Source: Pseudomonas sp. G34 (GTDB taxonomy: Bacteria > Pseudomonadota > Gammaproteobacteria > Pseudomonadales > Pseudomonadaceae). From it: DNA of 64,000 nt. Numbering within the stretch: the first letter of the stretch is position 1; each line of letters starts with the position of its first letter. The position numbers and the translations under genes were made by a program. The DNA lies in NCBI RefSeq assembly GCF_031119625.1, contig NZ_JAVHZV010000010.1, forward strand, positions 332,475 to 396,474, in the 5' to 3' direction. Of this stretch, positions 1-8,480 are shown one piece after another. Under the pieces are notes generated by a model. That model was not told the DNA's origin, made no database searches, and saw only the letters and a program-made list of their open reading frames with translations.

Positions 1-679
1 ACTCGATGCGGGCGGCGATAGTGCCGCCGGCCACCCAATGGCCGAGCTGCTGGCCTTGGCGCGCCGCCTCGACGCCGCTATCCAGGGCCTTGGCCAGGCT
101 GTCGCCATTGATACCCGCCGATACGACCGCCGCCACGGCGGCCGCGCTGGCGATGCCCAGGCCGGTGTTGTGGGTCACCTGGCAGGCCTGCAGCACCTGC
201 TGCATGAAACGCTCGGGGTCACGCACATCGGCGGCGATGCCCACCGGTGTGATGCGCATCGCCGCACCATTGGTGGTGCCGAAGCGCCCGGCCTGTTCCG
301 GGCTGGCGCCGGCGAGAATCATCTCGATGGCGCGCTTGGTCGAGGGGCCGAGCAGGTCCTGGGAGCCTTTGGCGCGCATGGCCGCTTCCCAGTCGATCAG
401 ACGTTGCGCCAGGCTGGTGGGGTCGATGTGACCCTGGCCGGCAACCAGCAGCTCGCCCACCAGTATCGCCTGCTCGGTGTCGTCGGTGATGGCGCCGGCC
501 GGCATGTTGGGGGCAATGGGTTGATCGGCGTCGGCAGCGATCAGGCCGTCGATACGGCCGTAGCGTGCGCGAATCTGCTGGCGTGACAGCGACTGGGTCG
601 GCATGCCGAGCGCATCGCCCAGTGCCAGCCCGTGGAAGGCGCCGAGGGCGCGGTCGCGCGCGGTGGAAAACTGGTTCAC
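1..679 (-). CDS. ADP-ribosylglycohydrolase-family protein (YegU-like), 3' end outside window
   Basis: The first 226 or so residues are visible and the gene runs off the left edge. The N-terminus reads DRALGAFHGLALGDALG and a later ITDDTEQ segment matches the acidic metal-binding motif of the ADP-ribosylglycohydrolase (DraG/ARH) fold. A GTG start is chosen because it overlaps the TGA of the upstream regulator (GTGA), which implies translational coupling. In E. coli a family member (yegU) is linked to a GntR regulator (yegW), a nucleoside transporter and a PfkB kinase, and the first two are reproduced here. The substrate is unknown; many such homologues act on small N-glycosides rather than ADP-ribosylated proteins. 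Confidence 0.8.
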   Translation of the reverse strand, partial: MNQFSTARDRALGAFHGLALGDALGMPTQSLSRQQIRARYGRIDGLIAADADQPIAPNMPAGAITDDTEQAILVGELLVAGQGHIDPTSLAQRLIDWEAAMRAKGSQDLLGPSTKRAIEMILAGASPEQAGRFGTTNGAAMRITPVGIAADVRDPERFMQQVLQACQVTHNTGLGIASAAAVAAVVSAGINGDSLAKALDSGVEAARQGQQLGHWVAGGTIAARIE

Positions 680-1389
680 TGGGCGTCCCCGAACTCGAGA
701 TGAAGTTGAAAGTGCAGCGGGTCCAGGTAGCTCTCGACGCGCTCCATGAAACGCCCGCGGCTATCGAAGGTTTCCCTGACCACCCTGAGGAATACGCTGC
801 CCGGCGCGCGTTGCAGCTGGCTGGCCGCTTCGTCGTCGAGCGGCGCGGCGCCGATCCACTGCTTGCCCTGCCCGGCGCGATAGCCGTGGGCGGCCAGCGT
901 GGCGGTCAGGGAGTCGTCGAGCAGGCCTTCCTCGACGAGGTTTTCCAGGCCGTCGCAGGCCGGAATCAGCGCGCGCTCCAGGGATACCAGGCTGCCATCG
1001 GCGGCCCGCCGGCGGCGCTCGATGAGCATGAAGCGGGCGCGACCAAAGCGTTCGGCGAACTCTTCGCGCTCCACACTGGCGATGCCCAGCAGCTCGGTCT
1101 GGATCTGCACGCCACCGGCGGCGAGGGCCTGCGCCCAGCCGCCACCCTGGTGCAGGGGCACGCCGTCATAGGTGACCACCGAGCCGACGCCCGGCTGGGT
1201 ACCGATGTAGTTGCGCCGTTTGAGCTCGGAAAGTGCTTCGCGCAGGGTGCCGCGGCTGACATCGAATGCCGCCGCCAGCTCGTGTTCGCCGGGCAGTCGC
1301 TCGCCTGCGCCGAGCACGCCCTGCTCGATGCGTTCGGCCAGGGCACGCACCACGCGGGTTTTCTTGTCGAATCGAACCTGTCTAATCAT
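676..1389 (-). CDS. GntR-family (HutC/UTRA) transcriptional regulator
   Basis: A protein of 237 residues. An N-terminal winged helix (about residues 5-70, with the helix-turn-helix around SRGTLREALSELKRR) is followed by a UTRA ligand domain (about 85-230), the HutC subfamily layout that binds small effectors, often sugars or nucleosides. The start is set at the Met of MIRQVRF because the wing-helix begins there; a longer frame upstream overlaps the LysR gene and looks non-homologous. No clear Shine-Dalgarno precedes this ATG; instead a GTAC-N6-GTAC repeat abuts it, so translation may be leaderless or the start may differ. It overlaps and probably controls the downstream glycohydrolase gene. 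Confidence 0.85.
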   Translation of the reverse strand: MIRQVRFDKKTRVVRALAERIEQGVLGAGERLPGEHELAAAFDVSRGTLREALSELKRRNYIGTQPGVGSVVTYDGVPLHQGGGWAQALAAGGVQIQTELLGIASVEREEFAERFGRARFMLIERRRRAADGSLVSLERALIPACDGLENLVEEGLLDDSLTATLAAHGYRAGQGKQWIGAAPLDDEAASQLQRAPGSVFLRVVRETFDSRGRFMERVESYLDPLHFQLHLEFGDAQ

Positions 1390-1403
1390 GTACAAATTAG
1401 TAC
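1390..1403. promoter_or_regulatory. Candidate GntR operator (GTAC-N6-GTAC)
   Basis: GTACAAATTAGTAC lies directly against the GntR start codon: two GTAC half-sites with centres 10 bp apart, about one helical turn. Position and symmetry suggest an autoregulatory operator. This is inference only; no second copy was found. Confidence 0.35.
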
Positions 1404-1492
1404 CCGCAGAATGCTCCGTTCGCAAGCGCTTTTCGGTAAAAGGCGCGTTTCGCAGTGCCTGGCAGGTGCCCGCGGGCCTCGCGTCAGGCCTT

Positions 1493-2401
1493 TCAGCCCG
1501 GGTGGGCGACGCCGGAAAGGTGGCTGACCAGTTGGCGGGCGTGGGAGGGCAGGCTTTGCCAGTCCCGGATGCACAGGCGCAGTTCACGGCTGGCCCAGCT
1601 GTCGGCGATGTCGACCAGGGTCAGCGGCAGCTCCTGGGCCAGCCGTGATGCAGCAGCCTCGGGCAGCATGGCGATGCCGGCGCCCTGGGCGACCAGTTGG
1701 GCGATGGCGTCGAAGCTCGGCGCGCGCACCCGCACGCGCAGGGCGATGCCGGCGGCGATCGCCTTGTCTTCGATGAAGCGCTGCATGGCCCGTTCGCCGG
1801 GCAGGCCGATATAGGGAAAGCCCAACGCTTCCACCAGCTTGGCCTGTCGGCGGTCGGCCAGGGCATGCCCGCGGGGCACCAGCAGCACCAGGCGATCATG
1901 GCGAAACGGCAGGGACAGCAGCCCGCCGGTTGGCTGGTTGCCGTCGAACACGCCCAGGTCGATCTCGCCCGCCTGTACGCTGCGCAGAATGGCGCGGCTG
2001 GTGCCTTCGGTCAGTTGCAGGTCCACCTCCGGGTAGTCGGCCAGGAAGGGGCCCAGTGCCGCCGGCAGAAAGGTGCTGTTGGCCACGGTGGAGGCGCACA
2101 GCTTGAGCACCACCCGCTGCTGGCCGGACAACTCCTGCAGGTTGTCCGTCAGCCGCTGGGTTTCGTTGAGGATCCGCTGGCAGGCTTCGAGCACCAGGCG
2201 CCCGGCCGGGGTCGCTGTCATGCCGCTGGCGTTGCGGGTGAACAGGGTGACTTGGCAGCGCTGCTCGAATTGCCGCAGCCGGGTGCTGGCCGCCGACACC
2301 GCCACCGGAAAGCTGGCCGCGGCCTTGCTGAGACTGCCAGTCGAGGCGATCGCGACGAAGAGGCGCACGTCCACAAGATCGAAATGCACAGGGTTCTCCA
2401 A
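1493..2401 (-). CDS. LysR-family transcriptional regulator
   Basis: A protein of 302 residues, standard for the family. The N-terminal winged helix-turn-helix spans about residues 8-66 (LFVAIASTGSLSKAA then a recognition helix ending TLFTRNASG). The LysR substrate-binding domain (about 95-295) follows, including SFDAIAQLVAQGAGIAMLP typical of its second subdomain. It is divergent from the EamA transporter at 2490, with an 88-bp shared intergenic region, so the transporter is the most likely target. The effector is unknown. Confidence 0.9.
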   Translation of the reverse strand: MENPVHFDLVDVRLFVAIASTGSLSKAAASFPVAVSAASTRLRQFEQRCQVTLFTRNASGMTATPAGRLVLEACQRILNETQRLTDNLQELSGQQRVVLKLCASTVANSTFLPAALGPFLADYPEVDLQLTEGTSRAILRSVQAGEIDLGVFDGNQPTGGLLSLPFRHDRLVLLVPRGHALADRRQAKLVEALGFPYIGLPGERAMQRFIEDKAIAAGIALRVRVRAPSFDAIAQLVAQGAGIAMLPEAAASRLAQELPLTLVDIADSWASRELRLCIRDWQSLPSHARQLVSHLSGVAHPG

Positions 2402-2489
2402 AACAGAAGGCAGCCTTAGGGAAATACCGATTCTTGACTGGCGCCATGCGGATCAGAATAACCGTTCCCTGCCCCTGATCCAGACTGTC

Positions 2490-3461
2490 ATGAATCCAAC
2501 TGCGTTTTTTCAGCGCTGCGCCGGGAACGGCAGCCTGTTCGCCATCCTTGCTGCTGCCGGTTTCAGCATGAAGGCGATCTTCGTCAAACTGGCCTACGAC
2601 GCCGCCCCGGTGGAGGCGATCACTCTGTTGGCGATGCGTATGACCCTCGCCCTGCCGCTGTTCCTGTGGCTGGTCTGGTTGAGCCGCAGCGGCGTCGGTG
2701 GGCGCTTCACGCTGGCCGATGGCGCCCGCGTGGTGGTGCTGGCGCTGTTCGGCTATTACCTGTCGAGCCTGTTCGATTTCTACGGCTTGCAGTACATCAG
2801 TGCCGGCCTGGAGCGGCTGATCCTGTTCACCTACCCGACCCTGGTGCTGGTGTTCCAGATGATCGCCTTTCGCGAACGCCCCAGCCGCCGCACGCTGCTG
2901 GCAATGGCGGTCTGTTACCTGGGCCTGGGCGTGGCGCTGATACACGACATCGGTGCCACTGACATGGGCAGCCAGGTGATCATCGGCTCGCTCTGGGTGT
3001 TCGCCAGCGCGGTGACCTACGCGCTGTACTACCTGGGCACCGGAGTGATGGTGAAGCGCCTCGGTTCGATGCGCCTGGCCGGGCTGGCCGGCAGCGCATC
3101 GTCGCTGATGGTGCTGGCGCACTTCGCCGTTACCGAGCCGCTCGACAGCCTGCTCGCGCAACCGGCCCAGGTATGGCTGTGCGCTGCGCTGATGGCGCTG
3201 ATTTCCACCGTGCTGCCGGTGTACTGGATGGCCCTGGCGATCCAGCGCATCGGCACCACCCATACCGCCGCCGTCGGCAATCTCGGCCCGGTGCTGACCA
3301 TCTTCGCTGCCTGGGCGCTGCTCGGCGAAGCCATCTCGCCGTACCAGATGGCCGGGCTGGCGCTGGTGATGTTCGGCATCTGGCAGCTCAAGCCCCGGGT
3401 TGCCGGGAAAGCCGCGGCCGCGGCGATGGTGCAGCAGGGCAAGCCGAGCTCGCCCGGCTGA
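2490..3461 (+). CDS. DMT-superfamily (EamA) transporter
   Basis: A protein of 323 residues with about ten hydrophobic segments arranged as two EamA repeats (about residues 15-150 and 165-305), the drug/metabolite transporter architecture. The first repeat includes GLERLILFTYPTLVLVFQM and the second GTTHTAAVGNLGPVLTIFAAW, both family-typical. The start is the ATG of MNPTAFF; the frame stays open further upstream but there overlaps the divergent LysR gene. It is an inner-membrane exporter or importer of small metabolites such as amino acids or nucleosides; the substrate cannot be read from sequence. It is probably regulated by the adjacent LysR protein. Confidence 0.88.
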   Translation: MNPTAFFQRCAGNGSLFAILAAAGFSMKAIFVKLAYDAAPVEAITLLAMRMTLALPLFLWLVWLSRSGVGGRFTLADGARVVVLALFGYYLSSLFDFYGLQYISAGLERLILFTYPTLVLVFQMIAFRERPSRRTLLAMAVCYLGLGVALIHDIGATDMGSQVIIGSLWVFASAVTYALYYLGTGVMVKRLGSMRLAGLAGSASSLMVLAHFAVTEPLDSLLAQPAQVWLCAALMALISTVLPVYWMALAIQRIGTTHTAAVGNLGPVLTIFAAWALLGEAISPYQMAGLALVMFGIWQLKPRVAGKAAAAAMVQQGKPSSPG

Positions 3462-3474
3462 TCGGGGTTTTTTT
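3453..3474 (+). terminator. Rho-independent terminator after EamA gene
   Basis: A CCCG/CGGG stem with a 6-nt loop overlaps the stop codon and is followed by G and seven T. The stem is short but the U-tract is strong. From here to about 3697 no gene is seen. Confidence 0.6.
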
Positions 3475-3697
3475 GCGCCAAGACGGCAGTGGGGGTGGGC
3501 CAGTGCCGGGCCTGCTCGACACCCGTGATCGGCGCGCCTGACCAGGCCTCGCCGGCCGCGCCCAGAGTAGATCGCGGAACCTCCGTTTCCGCGGACAGCA
3601 GGGGTTTACCTGCATCCTGATCGGCTCCTCGCCTTGCAGCACCTGCAGCGATATCGGGCAGCCTGGTCCGCCGGTTGATCCTGCGGAGATCGTCGCA

Positions 3698-3726
3698 TTG
3701 ACAATTAAATGTTATGTTATAACAAT
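3698..3726 (+). promoter_or_regulatory. Zur box overlapping the dksA2 promoter
   Basis: TGTTATGTTATAACA at 3710-3724 has perfect 6-bp arms around GTT and matches the gamma-proteobacterial Zur operator core (TGTTATA-N-TATAACA) at nearly every position. A consensus -35 TTGACA (3698-3703), with a weak -10 (AACAAT, 3721-3726) 17 bp later, is overlapped by the box, so bound Zur would block RNA polymerase. Low zinc should therefore derepress dksA2, zigA and the DUF1826 gene. Confidence 0.8.
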
Positions 3727-3747
3727 TGAATTGTCCGTGAGCCCACC

Positions 3748-4152
3748 ATGACGTCCGATGAATTGCTGGCCCAGCCCGTCGAGGCCTACATGAACGATGC
3801 CCAGCAGGCGTTCTTTCGCGACCTGCTGGTTGGTCAGCGCGAGGAACTGCAGCAGCGCATCGATGCCGAGTTCGGCGAGTTGCGCGAGCAGGAACGGCCC
3901 GCCGACGAAGCCGACATCGCCAGCCGCGAAGAGCAGCGCCAGTGGCAACTGCGCCTGCTGGAGCGGGAAAAGAAGCTGCTCGACAAGATCGATCAGGCCC
4001 TCGAGCGCCTGGCCCGTGGCGAGTACGGCTGGTGTCGGGAAACCGGCGAGCCGATCGGTTTGCAGCGCCTGCTGCTGAGGCCCACCGCCACCCTGTGTAT
4101 CGAAGCGAAAGAGCGCGAAGAACAGCGCGAACGCCACCAACGTGACCTGTAG
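3748..4152 (+). CDS. dksA2: DksA2, zinc-independent DksA paralogue
   Basis: A protein of 134 residues, RNA-polymerase secondary-channel factor family: an N-terminal coiled coil with an acidic tip (DEAD at about residues 52-55) and a globular C-terminal finger. In canonical DksA four Cys bind zinc. Here only Cys96 and Cys117 remain, and the partner positions are Thr99 and Ala120 (C96xxT99 and C117xxA120, with the canonical 21-residue spacing). This is the signature of P. aeruginosa DksA2, which replaces DksA with ppGpp during zinc starvation. It is the first gene of a Zur-controlled operon, 26 bp upstream of zigA. Confidence 0.93.
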   Translation: MTSDELLAQPVEAYMNDAQQAFFRDLLVGQREELQQRIDAEFGELREQERPADEADIASREEQRQWQLRLLEREKKLLDKIDQALERLARGEYGWCRETGEPIGLQRLLLRPTATLCIEAKEREEQRERHQRDL

Positions 4153-4178
4153 ACCCTGATGCCGATGAGGATCCCGCC

Positions 4179-5380
<1,202 letters not shown>

Positions 5381-5381
<1 letters not shown>

Positions 5382-6025
5382 TGCTGGCATTGAAGACACC
5401 GGCGCAGCCGCTACAGATCAGCAGCGAACGGATTGACGTGCTCGGCGATGCGCTGCGTGATGACGTCAACCTGGCGGTCTGGCAGCGCAGCCTGCCCGAG
5501 CACCTGGCGGCGTTCGCCAGCAGCCTGCTGGCCCAGGGCGAGCCGCTGGCCGAATCGCTGAGCATCGAGCTGGCCGATAGCGACGCCGAGCCTGAGCTGC
5601 ACGGGCTGTTGAGTGGCTACAGCGACCTGCCTGGCCAGGCAGCGTTTCTTGCCGATGTGGCCTGGCTGGTGCGCGCCTATGCCTGCCTGCTCGATGCCCG
5701 GCGCATCGGCTTGCGCCTGCGGGCACTGGATGGCGCCATGTGCCCGCGCTTTCACGTCGACCATGTGCCGCTGCGGCTGATCACCAGCTACGCCGGCCCC
5801 GGCAGCCAGTGGCTGGCCGAAGGCGAGTTGCCGCGCCAGCTGTTGGGCAGCGCGCAGGCGCAGCCCGGGGAGGGCGCGCGGGTCGAACAGATCGGCTATG
5901 GTCATGTGGCGCTGGTCAAGGGCGAGCGCTGGGAGGGTAATGAAGGGCGTGGCCTGATCCACCGCTCGCCCGCCTTGCCTGCCGGTGAGCGCCGCCTGCT
6001 ACTGACCCTGGACTGGCTGGCCTGA
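5381..6025 (+). CDS. DUF1826 family protein of the zinc-starvation operon
   Basis: A protein of 214 residues, no signal peptide or membrane segment. The C-terminal half carries CPRFHVDHVPLRLITSYAG and later GLIHRSPA, conserved in DUF1826 and reminiscent of a His/Asp metal site in a cupin-like or 2-oxoglutarate-oxygenase-like fold, though no activity is established. The start overlaps the zigA stop, so it is co-translated. Genomic linkage to zigA suggests a role in zinc-limited growth, perhaps as a chaperone client or partner; this is inference. Confidence 0.85.
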
Positions 6026-6041
6026 ACGGCAGGCAAAAAAA

Positions 6042-6061
6042 TGCTGCGCCTGAGCGCAGCA
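6042..6061. terminator. Hairpin after DUF1826 gene
   Basis: Perfect 8-bp stem TGCTGCGC with a CTGA loop. A run of seven A precedes it on the plus strand, so it is a canonical terminator for minus-strand transcription from the 6476-6829 gene and a hairpin end for the zinc operon. Confidence 0.6.
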
Positions 6062-6202
6062 ACATCGCCACCGGGCCTGTCCGGCAGCCAAGAGAGACTG
6101 TATTTACGCCGATAGAGATGACGATTGAATGACGGCTTAACCTGTTCACGACCTGCATGTGCACGAAGGAGCAGCTACAAGGCAAAAACGCACGCTCCCA
6201 CC

Positions 6203-6293
6203 GTAGGGTGGACAACGCTCTTTTTGTCCACCATTGCGATCGCAGCGCGGTGGACGGTTCGGGCCGCGTAGGTGAAGCGTCGTCCACCCTACG
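6203..6293. repeat. Intergenic palindromic repeat, TAGGGTGGA type
   Basis: Bounded by CGTAGGGTGGAC and GTCCACCCTACG, with internal GGTGGAC copies that could fold into a long hairpin. The same family recurs at 16856-16931. It occupies part of the 6026-6475 intergenic region, which otherwise holds only the hairpin at 6042 and the repeat at 6330; no gene is seen there. Confidence 0.7.
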
Positions 6294-6329
6294 AACTACA
6301 AGGCAAAAACGGACGGGGGCGGAGCTTCT

Positions 6330-6398
6330 GTGGGAGAGGCTTTAGCCTCGATTGTGCCAGCCTAGGCGCAAAGAGCTCGGGGCTAAAGCTCCTCCCAC
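6330..6398. repeat. REP/REPIN-like repeat (GTGGGAG...CTCCCAC)
   Basis: Outer arms GTGGGAG and CTCCCAC enclose GGCTTTAGCC and GGGCTAAAGC inverted blocks, the common Pseudomonas REP doublet arrangement. It may act as a transcription or mRNA-stability element between convergent genes. Confidence 0.7.
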
Positions 6399-6475
6399 GA
6401 GATCGCGAACAGCGGGTATCGCCCACTTAGCCGCCAAAATCGACGAACCTGGGCGGAAAGATCATGAACAGGCTT

Positions 6476-6829
6476 TCAGTAGGCCATCCACACGCCCTTG
6501 CTCTGGCTTTCGCAGAAGGGCTTGAGGTAGGCGGCGTCATCGGCCACGCCGTAGTAGTGGATGTCCTGCTGGTACGGGGTGCCGCCGACCCTGGCGTTGC
6601 GGCACACGCCAAAGGCGCCGACCGGGCACTGCTCGACGAAGCTGACATCGACCTTCTGGCCCTTGAGCTGGGGCTGGCAGAAGCCGCTGCGGAACAGGTT
6701 CGGCGGAATGCTGCGGTTCTGCTGGCAGACCTTCACGTCCAGCCGCTCGGCCTGGCTATGCACCACGCAGGCTTCGCCCCAGGCCAAGCCGGACAATCCA
6801 CACAACAGCAGGGGCAGCAGACGGCGCAT
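6476..6829 (-). CDS. Small secreted Cys-rich hypothetical protein
   Basis: A protein of 117 residues. A classic signal peptide (MRRLLPLLLCGLSGLAWG, cleavage near residue 18) is followed by a mature domain with six cysteines, suggesting disulphides in the periplasm or outside the cell. No domain was recognised. It stands alone between the zinc operon and a CobW gene, reading toward the hairpin at 6042. Confidence 0.7.
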   Translation of the reverse strand: MRRLLPLLLCGLSGLAWGEACVVHSQAERLDVKVCQQNRSIPPNLFRSGFCQPQLKGQKVDVSFVEQCPVGAFGVCRNARVGGTPYQQDIHYYGVADDAAYLKPFCESQSKGVWMAY

Positions 6830-6983
6830 CGATCCAACTCCAGAAAAGGTGCAGCGATTTTAGGGGCTGTTGAGGTTTCGCGGCAACGCGGCTCGCCTTG
6901 AAACGCCAACAGGTCCTTCGTCTGCCGCTCGATCGGCGCAAGCCGGGCTTTTCCCCGCGTCGCCAAGCCTTCACCATAGCGCC

Positions 6984-7943
6984 ATGCTCAAACAGATACC
7001 CACCCACCTGATCGCCGGGCCCCTGGGCGCCGGCAAGACCAGCCTGATCCGCCACTTGCTGGCGCAGCGGCCCGCGGACGAGCGCTGGGCGGTGCTGATC
7101 AACGAGTTCGGCCAGATCGGCCTGGACGCCGCCCTGCTGGCCCGCGACGAAGAGGGCCTGAGTTTCAGCGAGGTGGCCGGTGGCTGCCTGTGCTGCGTCA
7201 ATGGCGTGCCGTTCCAGGTCGGCCTGGGCCGGCTGCTGCGCAAGGCCAAGGCGGATCGGCTGTTTATCGAACCGTCCGGCTTGGGCCACCCCCTGGCGCT
7301 GCTGGAGCAACTGCGCCAGCCGCCCTGGGAGGGTGTGCTCGCCGTGCAGCCGCTGCTGATGGTGCTCGATGCCGCGGCGCTGGCTGCCGATCAACCGCTC
7401 GCCGACACCCAGCGTGACGCTTTGGCCCACGCCGGGCTGCTGGTGCTGAACAAGAGCGAAGGGCTCGATGAGATGACACGCGCGCGGCTCGAATCCGAGA
7501 TTCAGCAGGCCTGTTACTGGACGAGCCAGGGCACGTTGCCGTTCAGCCAGTTGCCGAGGGTTTCCGCGCCAGCTGTGGTGACGGCCGGTAGCGCTCTGCC
7601 GGACGGCCCGGCACCGCCGGCCATGGTGTGGCGCAATGCCGATCAGCCGATCTGCCTGATCCAGGATCAGCCCGAAGGCTGGAGCATCGGTTGGCGCTGG
7701 CACCCCAGCCAGCATTTCGACCTGTTGGCCATTCAGCAATGGTTGGCGACACTGCCCTGGCGGCGCGCCAAGCTGGTCTTGCACAGCAACGCCGGCTGGC
7801 TGTCGGCCAATGCCCTGGAAGGCCAGGTGCTGCACTGGCAGAACAGCGAGTGGCGTAAGGATTCGCGGCTGGAATTGATCTTTACCCATGCTCAGGATCA
7901 GGCAGCGTTGCAGGCCGGCATGGCAGCCTGCCGGGCTCGCTGA
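6984..7943 (+). CDS. CobW/COG0523-family GTPase, second paralogue
   Basis: A protein of 319 residues. P-loop GPLGAGKTS (residues 12-20), a CLCC metal-binding motif (residues 68-71) in a GGCLCC context, EPSGLGHP switch region, and NKSEG in place of the usual NKxD. A short C-terminal CobW domain contains QHFDLLAIQQWLATLP. The start is the ATG of MLKQIPTH. It is shorter than zigA and has no Zur-like box upstream, so it is probably a metallochaperone for another metal or pathway. Client unknown. Confidence 0.88.
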   Translation: MLKQIPTHLIAGPLGAGKTSLIRHLLAQRPADERWAVLINEFGQIGLDAALLARDEEGLSFSEVAGGCLCCVNGVPFQVGLGRLLRKAKADRLFIEPSGLGHPLALLEQLRQPPWEGVLAVQPLLMVLDAAALAADQPLADTQRDALAHAGLLVLNKSEGLDEMTRARLESEIQQACYWTSQGTLPFSQLPRVSAPAVVTAGSALPDGPAPPAMVWRNADQPICLIQDQPEGWSIGWRWHPSQHFDLLAIQQWLATLPWRRAKLVLHSNAGWLSANALEGQVLHWQNSEWRKDSRLELIFTHAQDQAALQAGMAACRAR

Positions 7944-7957
7944 GCCTCAGGCTTGTT

Positions 7958-8392
7958 TCAGTCCCGTGAGGCGGGGTGGTCGCGGCGCCATTGCTGCAGT
8001 TCGATCACCTGGGCGGCCTTGCGTGGTGCCGGTGCCGGGGCCGCTTCGACAATCGGCGGCAGGGCCGCTGGTGGTTCGCGGAACGGGTAGGGGTCGAGCT
8101 CGATAGTGCCCAGATGCCCGCCGAACATGACGATGCGGCCGCTGTGGCGCTGCTCACCGGTAACGGTGAATTCGAACCCATAGACCCTCGCGAAGCGGCG
8201 GTTGCCGCGGCCGTCGCGGACCAGGCCGAAGCGCTGAAAGGCCACGTTGCCATCGAGCAGTTCGATATCCAGCTTGGCACAGTGCTGCTTGACCCGCGTC
8301 AGCGCGCGCTCACGAATGCCGTGGCCGTGCCAAAGCCAGGCAGCGCCAGCGCCGAGCAGCATCAGGATGAACAGGTTGCCGAGGGTCAACAT
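7958..8392 (-). CDS. DUF3301 domain protein
   Basis: A protein of 144 residues. One N-terminal membrane anchor (residues 2-22) precedes a small cytoplasmic domain with a CAKLDIELLDGNVAF motif typical of DUF3301, and a Pro/Ala-rich tail. It is convergent with the CobW gene (14 bp between stop codons). The family is conserved in Pseudomonas without known function. Confidence 0.8.
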   Translation of the reverse strand: MLTLGNLFILMLLGAGAAWLWHGHGIRERALTRVKQHCAKLDIELLDGNVAFQRFGLVRDGRGNRRFARVYGFEFTVTGEQRHSGRIVMFGGHLGTIELDPYPFREPPAALPPIVEAAPAPAPRKAAQVIELQQWRRDHPASRD

Positions 8393-8480
8393 GGCAGACG
8401 AACTCGTGACGGGGAACGCTCAGCTTACCCGATCCACGGTGACAGTTGCCGCCGTGAATCGGCTGTCGGCTCCGTTGTCG

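Noticed and set aside
1896..3263. 455-codon minus-strand frame across the LysR/EamA divergon
   Set aside because: It is opposite the well-supported EamA transporter, covers the LysR start in another frame, and reads as low-complexity His/Arg/Gln-rich sequence.
6157..6345. 62-codon frame between the zinc operon and the small secreted protein gene
   Set aside because: Made almost wholly of the TAGGGTGGA palindromic repeat.
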